Origin: DATFVJ01 sp963851085
Lineage (GTDB): Bacteria > Actinomycetota > Actinomycetes > Streptosporangiales > Streptosporangiaceae
Assembly (NCBI GenBank): GCA_963851085.1
Contig: CAWKNX010000013.1
Location: forward strand, 62,001 to 126,000
DNA length: 64,000 nt
Direction of reading: 5' to 3'
This document shows, piece by piece, positions 1 to 8,484 of the stretch (the stretch's first letter is position 1; every line of letters begins with the position of its first letter). The notes under the pieces are model-generated. The model worked only from the letters and a program-made list of their open reading frames with translations. It ran no database searches and was not told where the DNA came from. A program made the translations under genes and the position numbers.

Positions 1-276
1 GGCCGTAAGAGGTGGCAGCGCGGTGGCCGAGCCAACCCGCGTGCTCAGGCAGCCCTCGGCTTGCAGCGGGCGGTAGCAGTCCTGCCCGAGGCCGCGCGAC
101 AGCCCGAGCGCGCGGCCCAGCTCACGCGGGGTGGGAAGCCGCTCACCAACGGGCAGGCGGCCCGGCCTGATCGCCGCACCCAACTGGCCCTCGGCCTGAG
201 ATCGCAGCGGTTCGCTGTCCCGCCGATCCAGTGCGAGCAGAAGCCCCGGGCTCAAACCGGACCATTCCATCGGCAT
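1..276 (-). CDS. MocR/PdxR-type GntR-family regulator, N-terminal part (cut by window edge)
   Basis: The minus strand is open from an ATG at 276 to base 1 (92 codons, no stop). Residues about 14-85 fit the winged-helix GntR domain seen at the N-terminus of MocR-type regulators: LALDRRDSEPLRSQ, then GRLPVGERLPTPRELGRALG and LSRG, then PLQAEGCLSTRVGSATAL. MocR proteins join this DNA-binding domain to an aminotransferase-like PLP domain, which would lie outside the window, so the subfamily is inferred from the N-terminus alone. A second in-frame ATG lies at 270. The gene diverges from the small gene at 386 and the 109-bp gap must hold both promoters. Other GntR subfamilies cannot be excluded. 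Confidence 0.7.
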   Translation of the reverse strand, partial: MPMEWSGLSPGLLLALDRRDSEPLRSQAEGQLGAAIRPGRLPVGERLPTPRELGRALGLSRGLGQDCYRPLQAEGCLSTRVGSATALPPLTA

Positions 277-385
277 GGAATTGGAGCTTACTGGTAGCCC
301 ACCTCGGACCTACGGTCAACAACATGACAACCCGGAAATGTCCTGGCCGGCTCGGCAGGACGGCCTCGGCAGGAAGGAGCCGACC

Positions 386-553
386 ATGTACTTCCACGAT
401 CACACCATGAAGGCCAGGCAGGACGAACTGCTGCGGGCGGCGGCACGTGACCGCCTGGCCGCCACAGCGCGGCGCGCACGGCGGACCGCGGCCACGGCTG
501 GGCGCGGCACACCCGCCGGGTTCCGGCTGCTGGCCTGGGTACACGTCCGATGA
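386..553 (+). CDS. Small basic helical protein (55 aa)
   Basis: The ATG at 386 has a very strong ribosome-binding site, AGGAAGGAG, at 371-379. The product is 55 residues and begins MYFHDHTMKARQDELLRAAA, followed by DRLAATARRARR. It is rich in Arg, Ala and Leu and should form an amphipathic helix. Short proteins that start MY and carry an (E/R)RLAxxARRxRR pattern are common conserved hypotheticals in actinomycetes; their function is unknown to me. It is transcribed away from the MocR-type gene and may share its control region. The strong ribosome-binding site is the main reason to call it real. Confidence 0.55.
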   Translation: MYFHDHTMKARQDELLRAAARDRLAATARRARRTAATAGRGTPAGFRLLAWVHVR

Positions 554-1166
554 CCGTGCTGCCGCCATGTTCGGGTGCGCCACGCCGGGCAGCCGGCCAG
601 ACGTACCGGGACCCGCGCTCCTCGCCGCGGGCACTGCCACCCCCGCGATCCCGATGTCACGTGCTTCGCGATCAAGGACGGGCGCGGCGTCACCCCCCGG
701 CCGCGCGGTGCCTGCGGCCGGCCCCGCCGGGCACGGTGACCCGTACCGGCGGCGCGCCGGCCTCAGGCGGCCACCTCTCCACGCTGACCAGGCCTGGCTC
801 GAGCAGCCCGAAACCCGTCAAAGCCTGGACCGCCGTCCGACGTCAGCTGCGATGGGACCAGGCAGCCGCCGAAGATCATGTGCTCGCGCAGCCGTGCCCA
901 TCGTTTACCCCGGCCCTGGCCGCTTGTGACACCGTCACGAGGCGGCACCGGCAGGCTCGTCGAAGTTGATCAATGCGCGCAGACCTGGATCCCTTGCGCT
1001 ACCGGGTGACCGGGATCGTTGCGGTGCTGGGCGCGGGAGCGCCATCGGTTATCCGGCCGGCTGGATCGAAGGCGCGGCTCGGCGGCGAACCGCGCGGCAG
1101 CCGTTCGGGATAAATGTCCTTCACAATCACCGGTACCAGGGCCGCAGACCCGCGGTCGCTGCCGGA
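554..1166. other. No supported gene
   Basis: About 610 bp. Open frames on both strands encode only Arg/Pro/Ala-rich low-complexity peptides typical of random high-GC sequence. The only recognisable item is a copy of the recurrent 20-nt motif at 1094. Confidence 0.5.
1094..1113 (-). repeat. Recurrent 3'-end motif, copy 1
   Basis: Minus strand reads TTATCCCGAACGGCTGCCGC, identical over 20 nt to the copy at 40672. It lies 54 nt beyond the stop codon of the 1167-1811 gene and in the same orientation. Related copies are at 13673, 21976, 47638 and 63863. Confidence 0.7.
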
Positions 1167-1811
1167 TCAGCCCCTGTCCGCGGCGAGCCGGGCGCTAAGT
1201 ATGGCCACACCGTCGCCGCTGAGCGCGTCCACGGCGGCCAGGCGGCCGGTCATCGCGAGCAGCAGCGGCAACGCGGGGCCCGAGACCTCGGGGCCGGCAC
1301 CGTGGGACCAGTCCACGTCGGTCGCGATGAGCCGCAGGCCGCTGATCCGCTTCTTGGTGCCGACCGGGAAGCTTGCTCCCTTGTACATCTCGAGGCAGGC
1401 GAGCGTGGCGTCGGCGGCAGCCTCCCCGCGCAGGCCGAGTGGCCGGCGGATGTCCTCGCCGTGCACGACGACCTCACCGAGCATCGCCATGACGGGCGCC
1501 GGCGGATGGTTGACCGTCGTGGTGCGGGCCCGCAGCCGTTCGACGATCTCCCCGGTGGCCAGCGCGCCGAGCCGGTGGGCGTCGCGATCCATCATCGTGT
1601 TGAAGCGGAAGCCGTTGGCTGCCATGTTCGTGAGGAAGTGCGGCACCGTCTGTTCGGCCCCCGCGAGGACGTGCGCGGCGGCGAGCCTGACCGGCCACCC
1701 GGCGCACAGGGACGGCGCTGCCCACTGCTCCGGCGTCAGGCGGCCGAGCGTCTCGGCCAGGGCCTTCCGCTCGGAGTGGATCATCTCCCACGTCTTGGTG
1801 CTGCCGGGCAT
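1167..1811 (-). CDS. MDMPI/DinB-fold protein (mycothiol-dependent maleylpyruvate isomerase family)
   Basis: A 214-residue protein of the TIGR03083 type. It has the N-terminal four-helix DinB fold with the usual metal-site positions: WPVRLAAAHVLAGAEQ near residue 40 and VVVHGEDIRRPLG about 80 residues later. In this family the His/Glu ligands bind a divalent metal and members use mycothiol or catalyse unknown thiol-dependent reactions. The ATG at 1811 is chosen because the homologous sequence (MPGSTKTWEMI) starts there, with a purine-rich GAGAGCGAG upstream; the open frame extends further upstream into low-complexity sequence. The substrate is unknown. Monocistronic as far as can be seen. Confidence 0.85.
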   Translation of the reverse strand: MPGSTKTWEMIHSERKALAETLGRLTPEQWAAPSLCAGWPVRLAAAHVLAGAEQTVPHFLTNMAANGFRFNTMMDRDAHRLGALATGEIVERLRARTTTVNHPPAPVMAMLGEVVVHGEDIRRPLGLRGEAAADATLACLEMYKGASFPVGTKKRISGLRLIATDVDWSHGAGPEVSGPALPLLLAMTGRLAAVDALSGDGVAILSARLAADRG

Positions 1812-2139
1812 GACGATCTCGCTCTCTGCGCTGCTGTCTGTGCGCTGCTTGTCTTCGCGCTGCTGGCTGTGCGCTGATATCACGGTAAGGCGGGCGCGCG
1901 CCACCCGCTCTTCTCCTACGACGAACGGCGGGCGCCTACATCGACACGAGCGAGTCGTGGACGCGGATCTGCGGGTCACCGATCACTCGGCGCGCCGTTA
2001 GCGCCCGAAGATCCAGCCCTTGGTCAAGGGCAGCGGATTCAGCCGGGGAGTAAAGGCGCGCGGCCGGGCCGCGGGGCTTGGCCACCGGCCGGGCGGCCAG
2101 GCCCGGTCTGGCGGCGCGGCCCGGCCGGCGCCGGTCCGG
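1812..2139. other. Intergenic, no supported gene
   Basis: About 330 bp between two minus-strand genes. The stretch just upstream of the MDMPI start has imperfect CTG/GCTG-rich direct repeats (about 1825-1875). Nothing else is recognisable. Confidence 0.4.
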
Positions 2140-2409
2140 CTAGGGCACGGCGTCGATCGAGCCGACGAGCCCGTTGGGGTTCCACGGGGCGCCTTGGCCG
2201 CCGCGATTGGAGATCAGGTTGGCCTGCTGGTATTTGTTCGCGAGGTGGTGATTCGATGCCGCCCCTGCTGGCATCGTGGCCACCCCGGATAAAGCGCCCG
2301 CCGCTGCCACCGCGGCGGTGTCCCGACGCAATCGGCGTGACTTCGAGGCCCGTTCTCGGATCGGCGAGATCGCCAGCCCTTGTTCGGCGCGGCTGCGGTT
2401 GTTTCGCAC
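2140..2409 (-). pseudogene. Short secreted protein or remnant of a TIGR03118-like exported protein
   Basis: An 89-residue frame with a twin-Arg-like basic start (RERASKSRRLRRD), a hydrophobic run AAVAAAGALSGV and a probable cleavage site PAGAAS. The next residues, NKYQQANLISNRGGQGA, resemble the start of the mature part of TIGR03118 exported proteins (pattern YxQTNLVSxxPGxA). Those proteins are about 350-400 residues, but this frame stops 20 residues later and I found no continuation in the following bases. It is therefore either a truncated remnant or an unrelated short secreted protein. The resemblance is from memory of the family and needs a profile search. Confidence 0.35.
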
Positions 2410-2616
2410 GCGTTTGCCCCTTTCCTGGGCGCGGTCCGCGCATGGACGCGTGGTCGGTGCGGTGCCGACACAATCAGCACGGACGGATCCCGGCGCCGGC
2501 TCAGCGCCGCCGCAGCTGTGACCGTTCCGTTAGGGCTCCGTTATGGCCCAGTGCCGCGGTGCCGGCGCGGCTTAACGGTTGGACCGCGCGGCGGGACGTC
2601 CCGGAGAATCGGGCGC

Positions 2617-3165
2617 ATGACCGTTGAGCGGGTAGAGCCGCCGCTGGAGGCAGGCGAGCGGGAGATGCTGAACTCGTGGCTGGATTTCCACCGCGCCACG
2701 CTGGCCTGGAAATGTGATGGGCTGACCGACGAGCAACTGCGGCAGCGGTCCGCGCCGCCGTCCGCCTTGTCCCTGCTCGGCCTGGTCAGGCACATGGCCG
2801 ACGTGGAACGCGGCTGGTTCAGGCGAACACTGGCCGGCGAGGACGCGCCGCCGATCTACTTCACGCCGGACGAGAATCCGGGCGGTGACGTCGACGACGT
2901 CGACGACGCTGACGTGGCCGCCGACTTCGCCACCTGGCGGGCGGAATGCGAGGCCGCGAGGAAGGCGGAGGCCGCTGCCACCTCGTTGGACGTCACCGGC
3001 ACCGAGCAGCCCTGGGCATGGCGGCGGCCAAGCGCGTACGCGGCTGTGCAGCCCAGGCGCGTGTCACTACGCTGGATTCTGGTGCACATGGTCGAGGAGT
3101 ATGCCCGCCACAACGGGCACGCCGACCTGCTCCGTGAGCGAATCGACGGCGTCACCGGCGATTAA
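2617..3165 (+). CDS. DinB-family protein (DUF664-like)
   Basis: A 182-residue DinB-fold protein. The metal-site pattern is visible: LLGLVRHMADVERGWF around residue 55, and WILVHMVEEYARHNGHADLLRERIDG near the C-terminus, where HxxxE and RHxGHADLLRE are typical of the DUF664 group. Members are mostly uncharacterised, probably thiol- or metal-dependent transferases. An aspartate run (DVDDVDDADV) follows an FTPDENPG loop. The start at 2617 has GGAG at 2602-2605; the frame is open upstream but without homology. It is followed after 85 bp by a 51-bp palindrome. Confidence 0.85.
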   Translation: MTVERVEPPLEAGEREMLNSWLDFHRATLAWKCDGLTDEQLRQRSAPPSALSLLGLVRHMADVERGWFRRTLAGEDAPPIYFTPDENPGGDVDDVDDADVAADFATWRAECEAARKAEAAATSLDVTGTEQPWAWRRPSAYAAVQPRRVSLRWILVHMVEEYARHNGHADLLRERIDGVTGD

Positions 3166-3183
3166 GAGCCCGCACCCAGCTTC

Positions 3184-3196
3184 ATGATCGCGGTAA
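3184..3196 (+). repeat. Half-copy of the 51-bp palindrome
   Basis: ATGATCGCGGTAA equals the first 13 nt of the full palindrome 68 bp downstream, then diverges. It suggests an older, broken or recombined copy. Confidence 0.5.
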
Positions 3197-3251
3197 AGCA
3201 TTGGCAGCAGTAGGCCATTGCTGCTGCTGGTGCTCAGCTCGCACGCGCTTC

Positions 3252-3302
3252 ATGATCGCGGTAACTTTGCCGCAGTATTCGCGGAAAAGTTACCGCGATC
3301 AT
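3252..3302. repeat. 51-bp palindromic element, copy E
   Basis: The left arm is ATGATCGCGGTAACTTT and the right arm AAAGTTACCGCGATCAT, with a central GCCGCAGTATTCGCGGA that can extend the stem through CCGC/GCGG. Total length is exactly 51 bp, as in copies at 12109, 12279, 50573 and 59981. It lies 86 bp after the DinB stop codon. It could act as a transcript-end hairpin or be a small mobile palindrome. Confidence 0.85.
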
Positions 3303-3343
3303 GGGTTCACGGTGGCTCTGCTGGAGGGACGTGACGTCGCCGC

Positions 3344-3392
3344 GGCGGCGGGCGGCGGGCGGCGGGCGGCGGGCGGCGGGCGGCGGGCGGGA
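3344..3392. repeat. GGCGGGC microsatellite
   Basis: Seven-base GGCGGGC units repeat about six times in a pure G/C run, between the palindrome and the next gene. It is probably polymorphic and has no coding signal. Confidence 0.7.
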
Positions 3393-3547
3393 GGGTAGCT
3401 GGAGTGGCGTAGTAGCCCGGATGTGGCCAGTGGTGCCGGTGAGCATGATCGCCCGCGGCCTGCCCGCCATCGCGGGCGTTTGGCGACCCGCGGCGCGGTT
3501 TGCGCCCACCCGCAGTCACCGTGCCCGCGTCGTAACGGTCGATCCCG

Positions 3548-4360
3548 TCACGTGTCGTCAAGCGCGAAGCTGAGGTAACGCTCGGCGGATCGGCGTATCG
3601 CCGCCGCGCCGTCGGTGTGGACGATGCGGCCCCACCAGGCGCCGTAGACACGGTCGAACCGCAGCGGCTCGATCATGGCCAGGGCCCGGCGGATTGTGCG
3701 CGGGCGTTCCGGTATGTGGTTGGGGTAGCTGTACATGAAGCTGACCCAGCGGCGGTCCTGGACGACCGTGAAGATGTCGCCAGACAGCAGCGCGCCCGCG
3801 CCGTCCTGCGCGCCCGCCCAGTGCAGCACCTGGCCGCCGTCGAAGTGAGTCCCCGCGTTGATCAGCGTGAGGCCGTCGCCGATCTCGCGGGTGTCGCCGT
3901 CCCAGAAGGTGACCGCGCTGTCGGGCCTCGCGACCCATTCGCGGTCCTTGCCGTGGATGTAGACGGGAGCGTCGAACGCGTGTGCCCATTCGATCATCGA
4001 GCCGTAGAAGTGCGGGTGGCTGACCGCGATCGCGCTGACCCCGCCGAGCGCGCTGACACGCGCGATCATGTCGTCGTCGATGTAGGTGATCATGTCCCAG
4101 AGCACGTTGCCGCCGGGTGCGCGGACCAGCAGGGCGCGCTGGCCGATCGCGGTCGGCGGGGTGGCGCCGATGCCGACAACGCCGGGCCCCTCGTCCTGGA
4201 TCAGGCCCCGATGGCCGGCGGCCTGGAGGTCAGCGAGCGTCGTCCACTGCTGCCCGTCCCAGCCGACGTACTGGCGCTCATCTACGCAGATCGGGCAGTC
4301 CGGCCGCGGGCCAGCGTACTGAGCGCCGCAGGTAACGCAAATAGGCAGACCAAGTTCCAT
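3548..4360 (-). CDS. MBL-fold metallohydrolase with N-terminal zinc ribbon
   Basis: A 270-residue protein. Residues 8-25 form a CVTC-x10-CPIC zinc ribbon. The rest follows the metallo-beta-lactamase fold: a strand-rich start, SHPHFYGSMIEW at about 114-125, NAGTHFDGG with His172, LLSGDIF (the usual late Asp) and a C-terminal FDRVYGAWWGRIV. The canonical HxHxDH motif appears as HPHFYG, so the second Asp-His pair is missing; only one metal site is likely to be intact. The ATG at 4360 starts just before the zinc ribbon; a much longer in-frame extension upstream runs through G-rich repeats and is rejected. The substrate is unknown. Confidence 0.85.
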   Translation of the reverse strand: MELGLPICVTCGAQYAGPRPDCPICVDERQYVGWDGQQWTTLADLQAAGHRGLIQDEGPGVVGIGATPPTAIGQRALLVRAPGGNVLWDMITYIDDDMIARVSALGGVSAIAVSHPHFYGSMIEWAHAFDAPVYIHGKDREWVARPDSAVTFWDGDTREIGDGLTLINAGTHFDGGQVLHWAGAQDGAGALLSGDIFTVVQDRRWVSFMYSYPNHIPERPRTIRRALAMIEPLRFDRVYGAWWGRIVHTDGAAAIRRSAERYLSFALDDT

Positions 4361-4394
4361 GTACCTACTTATAGCGAACGGGTGCGCCAGTTCG

Positions 4395-4600
4395 GGGGCA
4401 TCCCTGGGGGTCGCCCCCCGGGGTGCCACATGGGATCCCGGGGTAGCCCGCCGGGGTGACGTAGGGGTCCGGGGGGTCACCCTCCAGGGTGTCGCGGGGG
4501 ATCCCGGGGGGTCACCCTCCAGGGTGTCGCGGGGGATCCCGGGGGGTAGCCCGCCGGGATGACGCGGGGGGATCCCGGGGGTCGCCCCCGGATGACACAG
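4395..4600. repeat. G-rich tandem repeat array (about 33-bp unit)
   Basis: Two near-identical 33-bp units (core GGGTCACCCTCCAGGGTGTC, then GCGGGGGATCCCGGG) sit among diverged flanking copies. The left end carries GGGGTCGCCCCCCGGGGTG, whose reverse complement matches the core of the 40-bp minisatellite at 13.3 kb. Runs of five or six G make quadruplex formation on the plus strand possible. It separates two divergently transcribed genes. Confidence 0.75.
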
Positions 4601-4723
4601 CCCGGCTTGCTCGCGCGGTTGCCCGGACCGCAACGGCAACGGGCCATCGTTGTTGCCGCGCTGTTGCCGCGAGGTCGCGCCGCGGGTGGGCCCGCCAGAG
4701 GCTGGTCGGCTAGCCTCGGCGCT

Positions 4724-5647
4724 ATGCCCACAATCACGACAGCGGACGGCCGGATACTGGGCTACGAGGAATGGGGAGACCCGGCTGGCTCGCCCCTGTT
4801 CCACCTGCACGGCTCGCCGGGCTGCCGGCTGAGCCGTCACCCGGACCCGACACTGTGGCCACGGCTGCGTCTGCGGGTGGTCACGATGGACCGGCCGGGC
4901 TATGGGCTTTCGACCGCGCTGCCAGGACGCTCGGTGAGTCACGCCGCGGCCGATGTCGCCGCAGTCGCCGACGCCCTCGGCCTCGGGCGGTTCATGGTCA
5001 TCGGCGGATCAGGCGGCGGTCCGCACGCGCTCGCCTGCGCCGCGGGCCTGGGTGAACGGGTGCTGGCCTGCGCGCCGGTATGTTCGGCGGCGCCGCTGCA
5101 CCCGGAGGAGGAGGCCGGTCTGATCGGGATCAACCGCCAGGGCCTGCGGGTGCTCACCGGGGAAGGCCGCACGGGGATCGCCGCGTTCCTGGGCGGGCTG
5201 CGCGAGCGACTGCTCGCCGATCCGATCGCCGAGTTCAACGCCGAGACCGCCGACGCACCCGCCGCGGACCTCGACTGGAACGGCCGGGCCGACGTGCAAG
5301 CCGTGCGGCACGAGGCACTTGTCGAGGCGCTCGGCCCCGGGGTGGACGGGTGGGCCGACGACGTCGTCTCCATGTTCGGCCAGGGCTGGGGAGTGGACCT
5401 CTCCGCGGTGACCTGCCCGGCCAGGTTCTGGCACAGCGACGACGACAAGAACGCGCCGCTGTCGGCAATCCAGCGGGTCGTCTCCCAGGTGCCGGGGGCC
5501 AGCTTGCGTACCTGGCACGGTGAGGGGCACAGCGCACCGTCCCGGCACATGGAAGAAGTCCTCCGCGATCTCATGGGGCGGCCGGGGCCACGAACTAGTC
5601 CCACATCCCGCCCGCCTAGCGCTCCGCACCACGTCCCGCCCGCCTAG
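4724..5647 (+). CDS. Alpha/beta hydrolase
   Basis: A 307-residue alpha/beta-hydrolase. Visible motifs are FHLHGSPGC (oxyanion HG), VVTMDRPGYG, the nucleophile elbow VIGGSGGGPHAL (GxSxG, Ser about residue 93) and a late GEGHSAPSRH with the catalytic His. FWHSDDDKNAPL supplies the acid-turn region. The same subfamily occurs again at 39735. The start at 4724 is where the conserved MPTITTADGRILGYEEWG begins. The last 20-25 residues (SRPPSAPHHVPP) are encoded by the start of a 28-bp repeat array and are probably an accidental extension. The substrate is unknown; a small ester or C-C hydrolase is likely. Confidence 0.88.
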   Translation: MPTITTADGRILGYEEWGDPAGSPLFHLHGSPGCRLSRHPDPTLWPRLRLRVVTMDRPGYGLSTALPGRSVSHAAADVAAVADALGLGRFMVIGGSGGGPHALACAAGLGERVLACAPVCSAAPLHPEEEAGLIGINRQGLRVLTGEGRTGIAAFLGGLRERLLADPIAEFNAETADAPAADLDWNGRADVQAVRHEALVEALGPGVDGWADDVVSMFGQGWGVDLSAVTCPARFWHSDDDKNAPLSAIQRVVSQVPGASLRTWHGEGHSAPSRHMEEVLRDLMGRPGPRTSPTSRPPSAPHHVPPA

Positions 5648-5740
5648 CGCTCCGCACCACATCCCGCCCGCCAGCGCTCCGCACCACATCCCGCCCGCCT
5701 AGCGCTCCGCACCACGTCCCGCCCGCCTAGCGCTCCGCAG
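5604..5740. repeat. 28-bp tandem array made from a gene end
   Basis: About five copies of a 28-bp unit (core CCCGCCCGCCTAGCGCTCCG, then CACCACGT). The rightmost copy contains the CTA that is the minus-strand stop codon of the 5727-6836 gene, so the array appears to have grown from that gene's 3' end. One copy has lost a T. Confidence 0.8.
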
Positions 5741-6836
5741 CGGCTCTGGTGATGATCTGGCTGACCTGGGTGACGGTGCTGAAATCGGTGAGCCTGTTCT
5801 TGGTCAACCCGAACGCGATGCCGGTGGCGGTGTCGGCGTACGCGAAGCTCCCGCCGGCGCCGCCAAGCCCGAACGCGGTGGGCGCGTCGTCCGCGCTGGC
5901 ATCAGGACGACCGATGGCGTAACCGAGCCCCCACGAGCTTGGCATGCCGAAGACCTCGTCGACGCCGCTTGCCGCCACGGCCGTTACCTGGCGGAGCCGA
6001 TCTGGTGAGATCAGGTGTACGCCATCCACCTCACCGAGAAGCGCGGCATACATTCGGGCAATGGCCCGGGCGGAGGTCTTGCCGCCCGCGGGGATGTCCG
6101 CGGCGAGGATATCGCTGCGGTTGCCCAGCTGCGCCGTCGGCATCACGGTTACCGGCCCGGCCTTGAACATCGGCAGATCGGCGGGCATCGAGGACATCAT
6201 CTTCGCGGCACCTGAGGCGTCCTCCAGCCGGGCCAGCCTGCCCTGTTCGGACTCCGGCATGCCGAAGTAGAGCTCGTCGGCCACCCCCAGTGGTGCGGCC
6301 ACGTCCTCCCGCAGGACCTGCGAGATCGGCGCGCCGGTGGCCCGACGGACGATCTCACCCACGATGTAGCCGAACGTGTAGGAGTGATAACCGACCTTCG
6401 TGCCCGGTTCCCACCACAGCTCCGCATCGGCGACCGCCGCGCACATCTTGTCCCAGTCGCAGAGATCCTCCACCGTGGTGTCCGGAGGTATGCCTGGTAC
6501 ACCGGCCGTGTGGGTCAGCACGTGTCGCATGGTGACCGCATATTTACCGTGGGCGCCGAACTCCGGCCACAGTTCCACGATAGGGGTCTCGTACCCGAAC
6601 AGGCCGCGCTCGGCAAGGATGTGCGCCACCGTGGCGGCCGCGCCCTTGCAAATCGAGAAGTTGTAGAAAGGTGTGCCCGGCGTGACAAGGCGCCCGGTTG
6701 CCGGGTCGGCGACGCCTGCGACGGCGTCGACGACAAGCTCACCGTCTCTGTACACCGCCACCTGGACACCACGCTCGGTCCCGGACTCGACCAGGTGGTC
6801 AATGGTTTCCTGTACCTGCTTCTGAACGTCGCTCAT
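5727..6836 (-). CDS. Serine beta-lactamase-fold hydrolase (class C/EstB-like)
   Basis: A 369-residue beta-lactamase-family serine hydrolase. FSICKG gives the SxxK active site (Ser61-Lys64), and KVGYHSYTFGYIVGEIV gives the tyrosine motif (YxS in place of YxN). VTMRHVLTHTAGVPG and GLGGAGGSFAYADT, typical of esterase-type members, are also present. Such proteins are usually cytoplasmic esterases or D-aminopeptidase-like enzymes rather than antibiotic-resistance enzymes; no signal peptide is seen. The start at 6836 is preferred over the ATG two codons upstream because GAAGGG lies 6 nt before it. The stop codon lies in a 28-bp repeat array. Confidence 0.88.
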   Translation of the reverse strand: MSDVQKQVQETIDHLVESGTERGVQVAVYRDGELVVDAVAGVADPATGRLVTPGTPFYNFSICKGAAATVAHILAERGLFGYETPIVELWPEFGAHGKYAVTMRHVLTHTAGVPGIPPDTTVEDLCDWDKMCAAVADAELWWEPGTKVGYHSYTFGYIVGEIVRRATGAPISQVLREDVAAPLGVADELYFGMPESEQGRLARLEDASGAAKMMSSMPADLPMFKAGPVTVMPTAQLGNRSDILAADIPAGGKTSARAIARMYAALLGEVDGVHLISPDRLRQVTAVAASGVDEVFGMPSSWGLGYAIGRPDASADDAPTAFGLGGAGGSFAYADTATGIAFGLTKNRLTDFSTVTQVSQIITRAAAER

Positions 6837-6917
6837 CAGCATCCCTTCGCGCTCGCGTCATCCATAAGACCTGACGCCGAGCGCGAAGTCATCGGGCCGC
6901 CGCGGACCCGATCTCGG

Positions 6918-8306
6918 TCAGCCGTGCTCGGCGGCTTTCAGCAGCTCGGTAACGCCGTCCTCGATGCCGTGGGCCAGCACCTCGAGGTCGGGATTGGTGT
7001 CATAGTCACCGGTCACCCCGAATGTGACGTCGCCGCAGTAGGTGAAGATCGAAACCCCGGTGCGGAGCGTCGTGGCGATCGGCACGTAGGGGATGATCTC
7101 CACGAGTTTGCGGCCCATCCCGTAGAGCGGCTGGCGGGGTCCAGGAACATTGGTGGTTACGGTGACGATCTCCCGCTGGGGAAGCGCGAAGACGAGCCTG
7201 GATCCCCGCGAGAACAGCGGGAACGGGGTGTAGCGGCCCAGGGTGATCAGCGCCTCGCCGAGTATCGCTTCCTTGCTCGCCTTCAGTTTCGCAAGCTCGT
7301 CCCGTACAGCCTCGAGCCGCTGCACCGGGTCCGCGACATGGACGGGCAGATAAGCAACTACCGCCGACACCCGGTTCTCGTAGATGTTCTCTTCCCCTGC
7401 ACTCCGCAGCGACACGGGAACCAGCGACGGGATCATATGCGCTTCCGGTTCCTCCCCCCGGGCGAGCAGCAGGGCACGGAATCCGCCGCTGATGGCGGCG
7501 AGGACGACGTCGTTCACCGTGCCGCCAAGCTCCCGCTTGATCGTCTTGACGTCATCGAGCGACGCCCGGGCGCAGAGGTACCGCCGTTGCCGGCCGATGG
7601 GCCCGCTCAGGGAGGATCCGGTGGCCGGCCACAGGGATGGGGCCAGCTTCGCGAGGGCCCGCACGGTGTCGGTTGCCTGCTGGAGGGCCCGGCCGGGATT
7701 GGCCAGGGTGCCGCCGAGCGCGGTGGCTTCCCGCACCGGGAGCAGGACCATGTCCATTGCCGCCTGAGCGGCGAGCAAGAGCGCGGATGGCTCCCCGGAC
7801 AGTGGGCGCTCATCGACCGCGGCCGGTGTGGGTTCGGGGGAAACGTCGAAGATCACACGGTACAGGTCAGTGCCCGAGACCCCGTCGACCATGCTGTGGT
7901 GAATCTTTGAGATCAGCGCCCAGCGGCCCTCGGCGAGCCCCTCGACAAGCCAGTATTCCCACAGCGGGTAGTCGCGGTCGAGCCGCTGGCTCATCACCCG
8001 CGCCATCAGCTTGCTGAGCTGCTCGTCCCCGCCAGGAGGCGGCAGGGCCGTCCGCCGGACGTGGTAGCGGATGTCGAAGTCCGGGGCGTCGGCCCAGACC
8101 GGTCTGCCGAGGCGGAAGGGCACGGTGCGGAGCTTCTGGCGGTAGCGCGGCACCAGGGGAAGACGCCCGCGCAGGTGGGTGAGGACCTCGTCATACGACG
8201 GTGACGGGCCCTCGAATACGGCAATCGAGGCGATCGCCATCGACGTGTGCCTGTCCTGGTCCTCAGCATCGACGAACTGGGCGTCCAGCGGGTTCAGCCG
8301 GTCCAT
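6918..8306 (-). CDS. Wax ester synthase/diacylglycerol acyltransferase (WS/DGAT)
   Basis: A 462-residue enzyme of the bacterial WS/DGAT family, which uses acyl-CoA to acylate fatty alcohols or diacylglycerol. The start MDRLNPLDAQFVDAED is typical, the catalytic motif HHSMVDG lies at residues 136-142, NDVVLAAISGGFR near 285 and the C-terminal NVPGPRQPLYGMGRK block are all present. The length matches the family (about 450-470). The start at 8306 has GGAAGGGGG just upstream. It may form a unit with the downstream beta-lactamase-like gene (81-bp gap). A second WS/DGAT domain occurs in the fusion protein at 52353. Confidence 0.93.
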   Translation of the reverse strand: MDRLNPLDAQFVDAEDQDRHTSMAIASIAVFEGPSPSYDEVLTHLRGRLPLVPRYRQKLRTVPFRLGRPVWADAPDFDIRYHVRRTALPPPGGDEQLSKLMARVMSQRLDRDYPLWEYWLVEGLAEGRWALISKIHHSMVDGVSGTDLYRVIFDVSPEPTPAAVDERPLSGEPSALLLAAQAAMDMVLLPVREATALGGTLANPGRALQQATDTVRALAKLAPSLWPATGSSLSGPIGRQRRYLCARASLDDVKTIKRELGGTVNDVVLAAISGGFRALLLARGEEPEAHMIPSLVPVSLRSAGEENIYENRVSAVVAYLPVHVADPVQRLEAVRDELAKLKASKEAILGEALITLGRYTPFPLFSRGSRLVFALPQREIVTVTTNVPGPRQPLYGMGRKLVEIIPYVPIATTLRTGVSIFTYCGDVTFGVTGDYDTNPDLEVLAHGIEDGVTELLKAAEHG

Positions 8307-8484
8307 GACGCCCCCTTCCCAAGAGAGTGCGATCTCGGCCCGTCCGAACTTTGACCGGCAACGATTGAAGATCACTTCTACTCAGGATCGTAAGCCGGGC
8401 GGGCTCCGGCTCCATCCTGTCGATGGTCCCGCCAGCGGGGACCTTCGGCTCTCATCGGGCCCCCAGGCACCGGGTCTTATGCCT

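Noticed and set aside
3548..4942. 464-residue version of the MBL-fold gene
   Set aside because: The extra 190 residues translate the G-rich repeat array; the conserved protein starts at the zinc ribbon (4360).
5727..6836. Beta-lactamase as an antibiotic-resistance gene
   Set aside because: It has the esterase/class C-like architecture without a signal peptide; resistance cannot be claimed from sequence.
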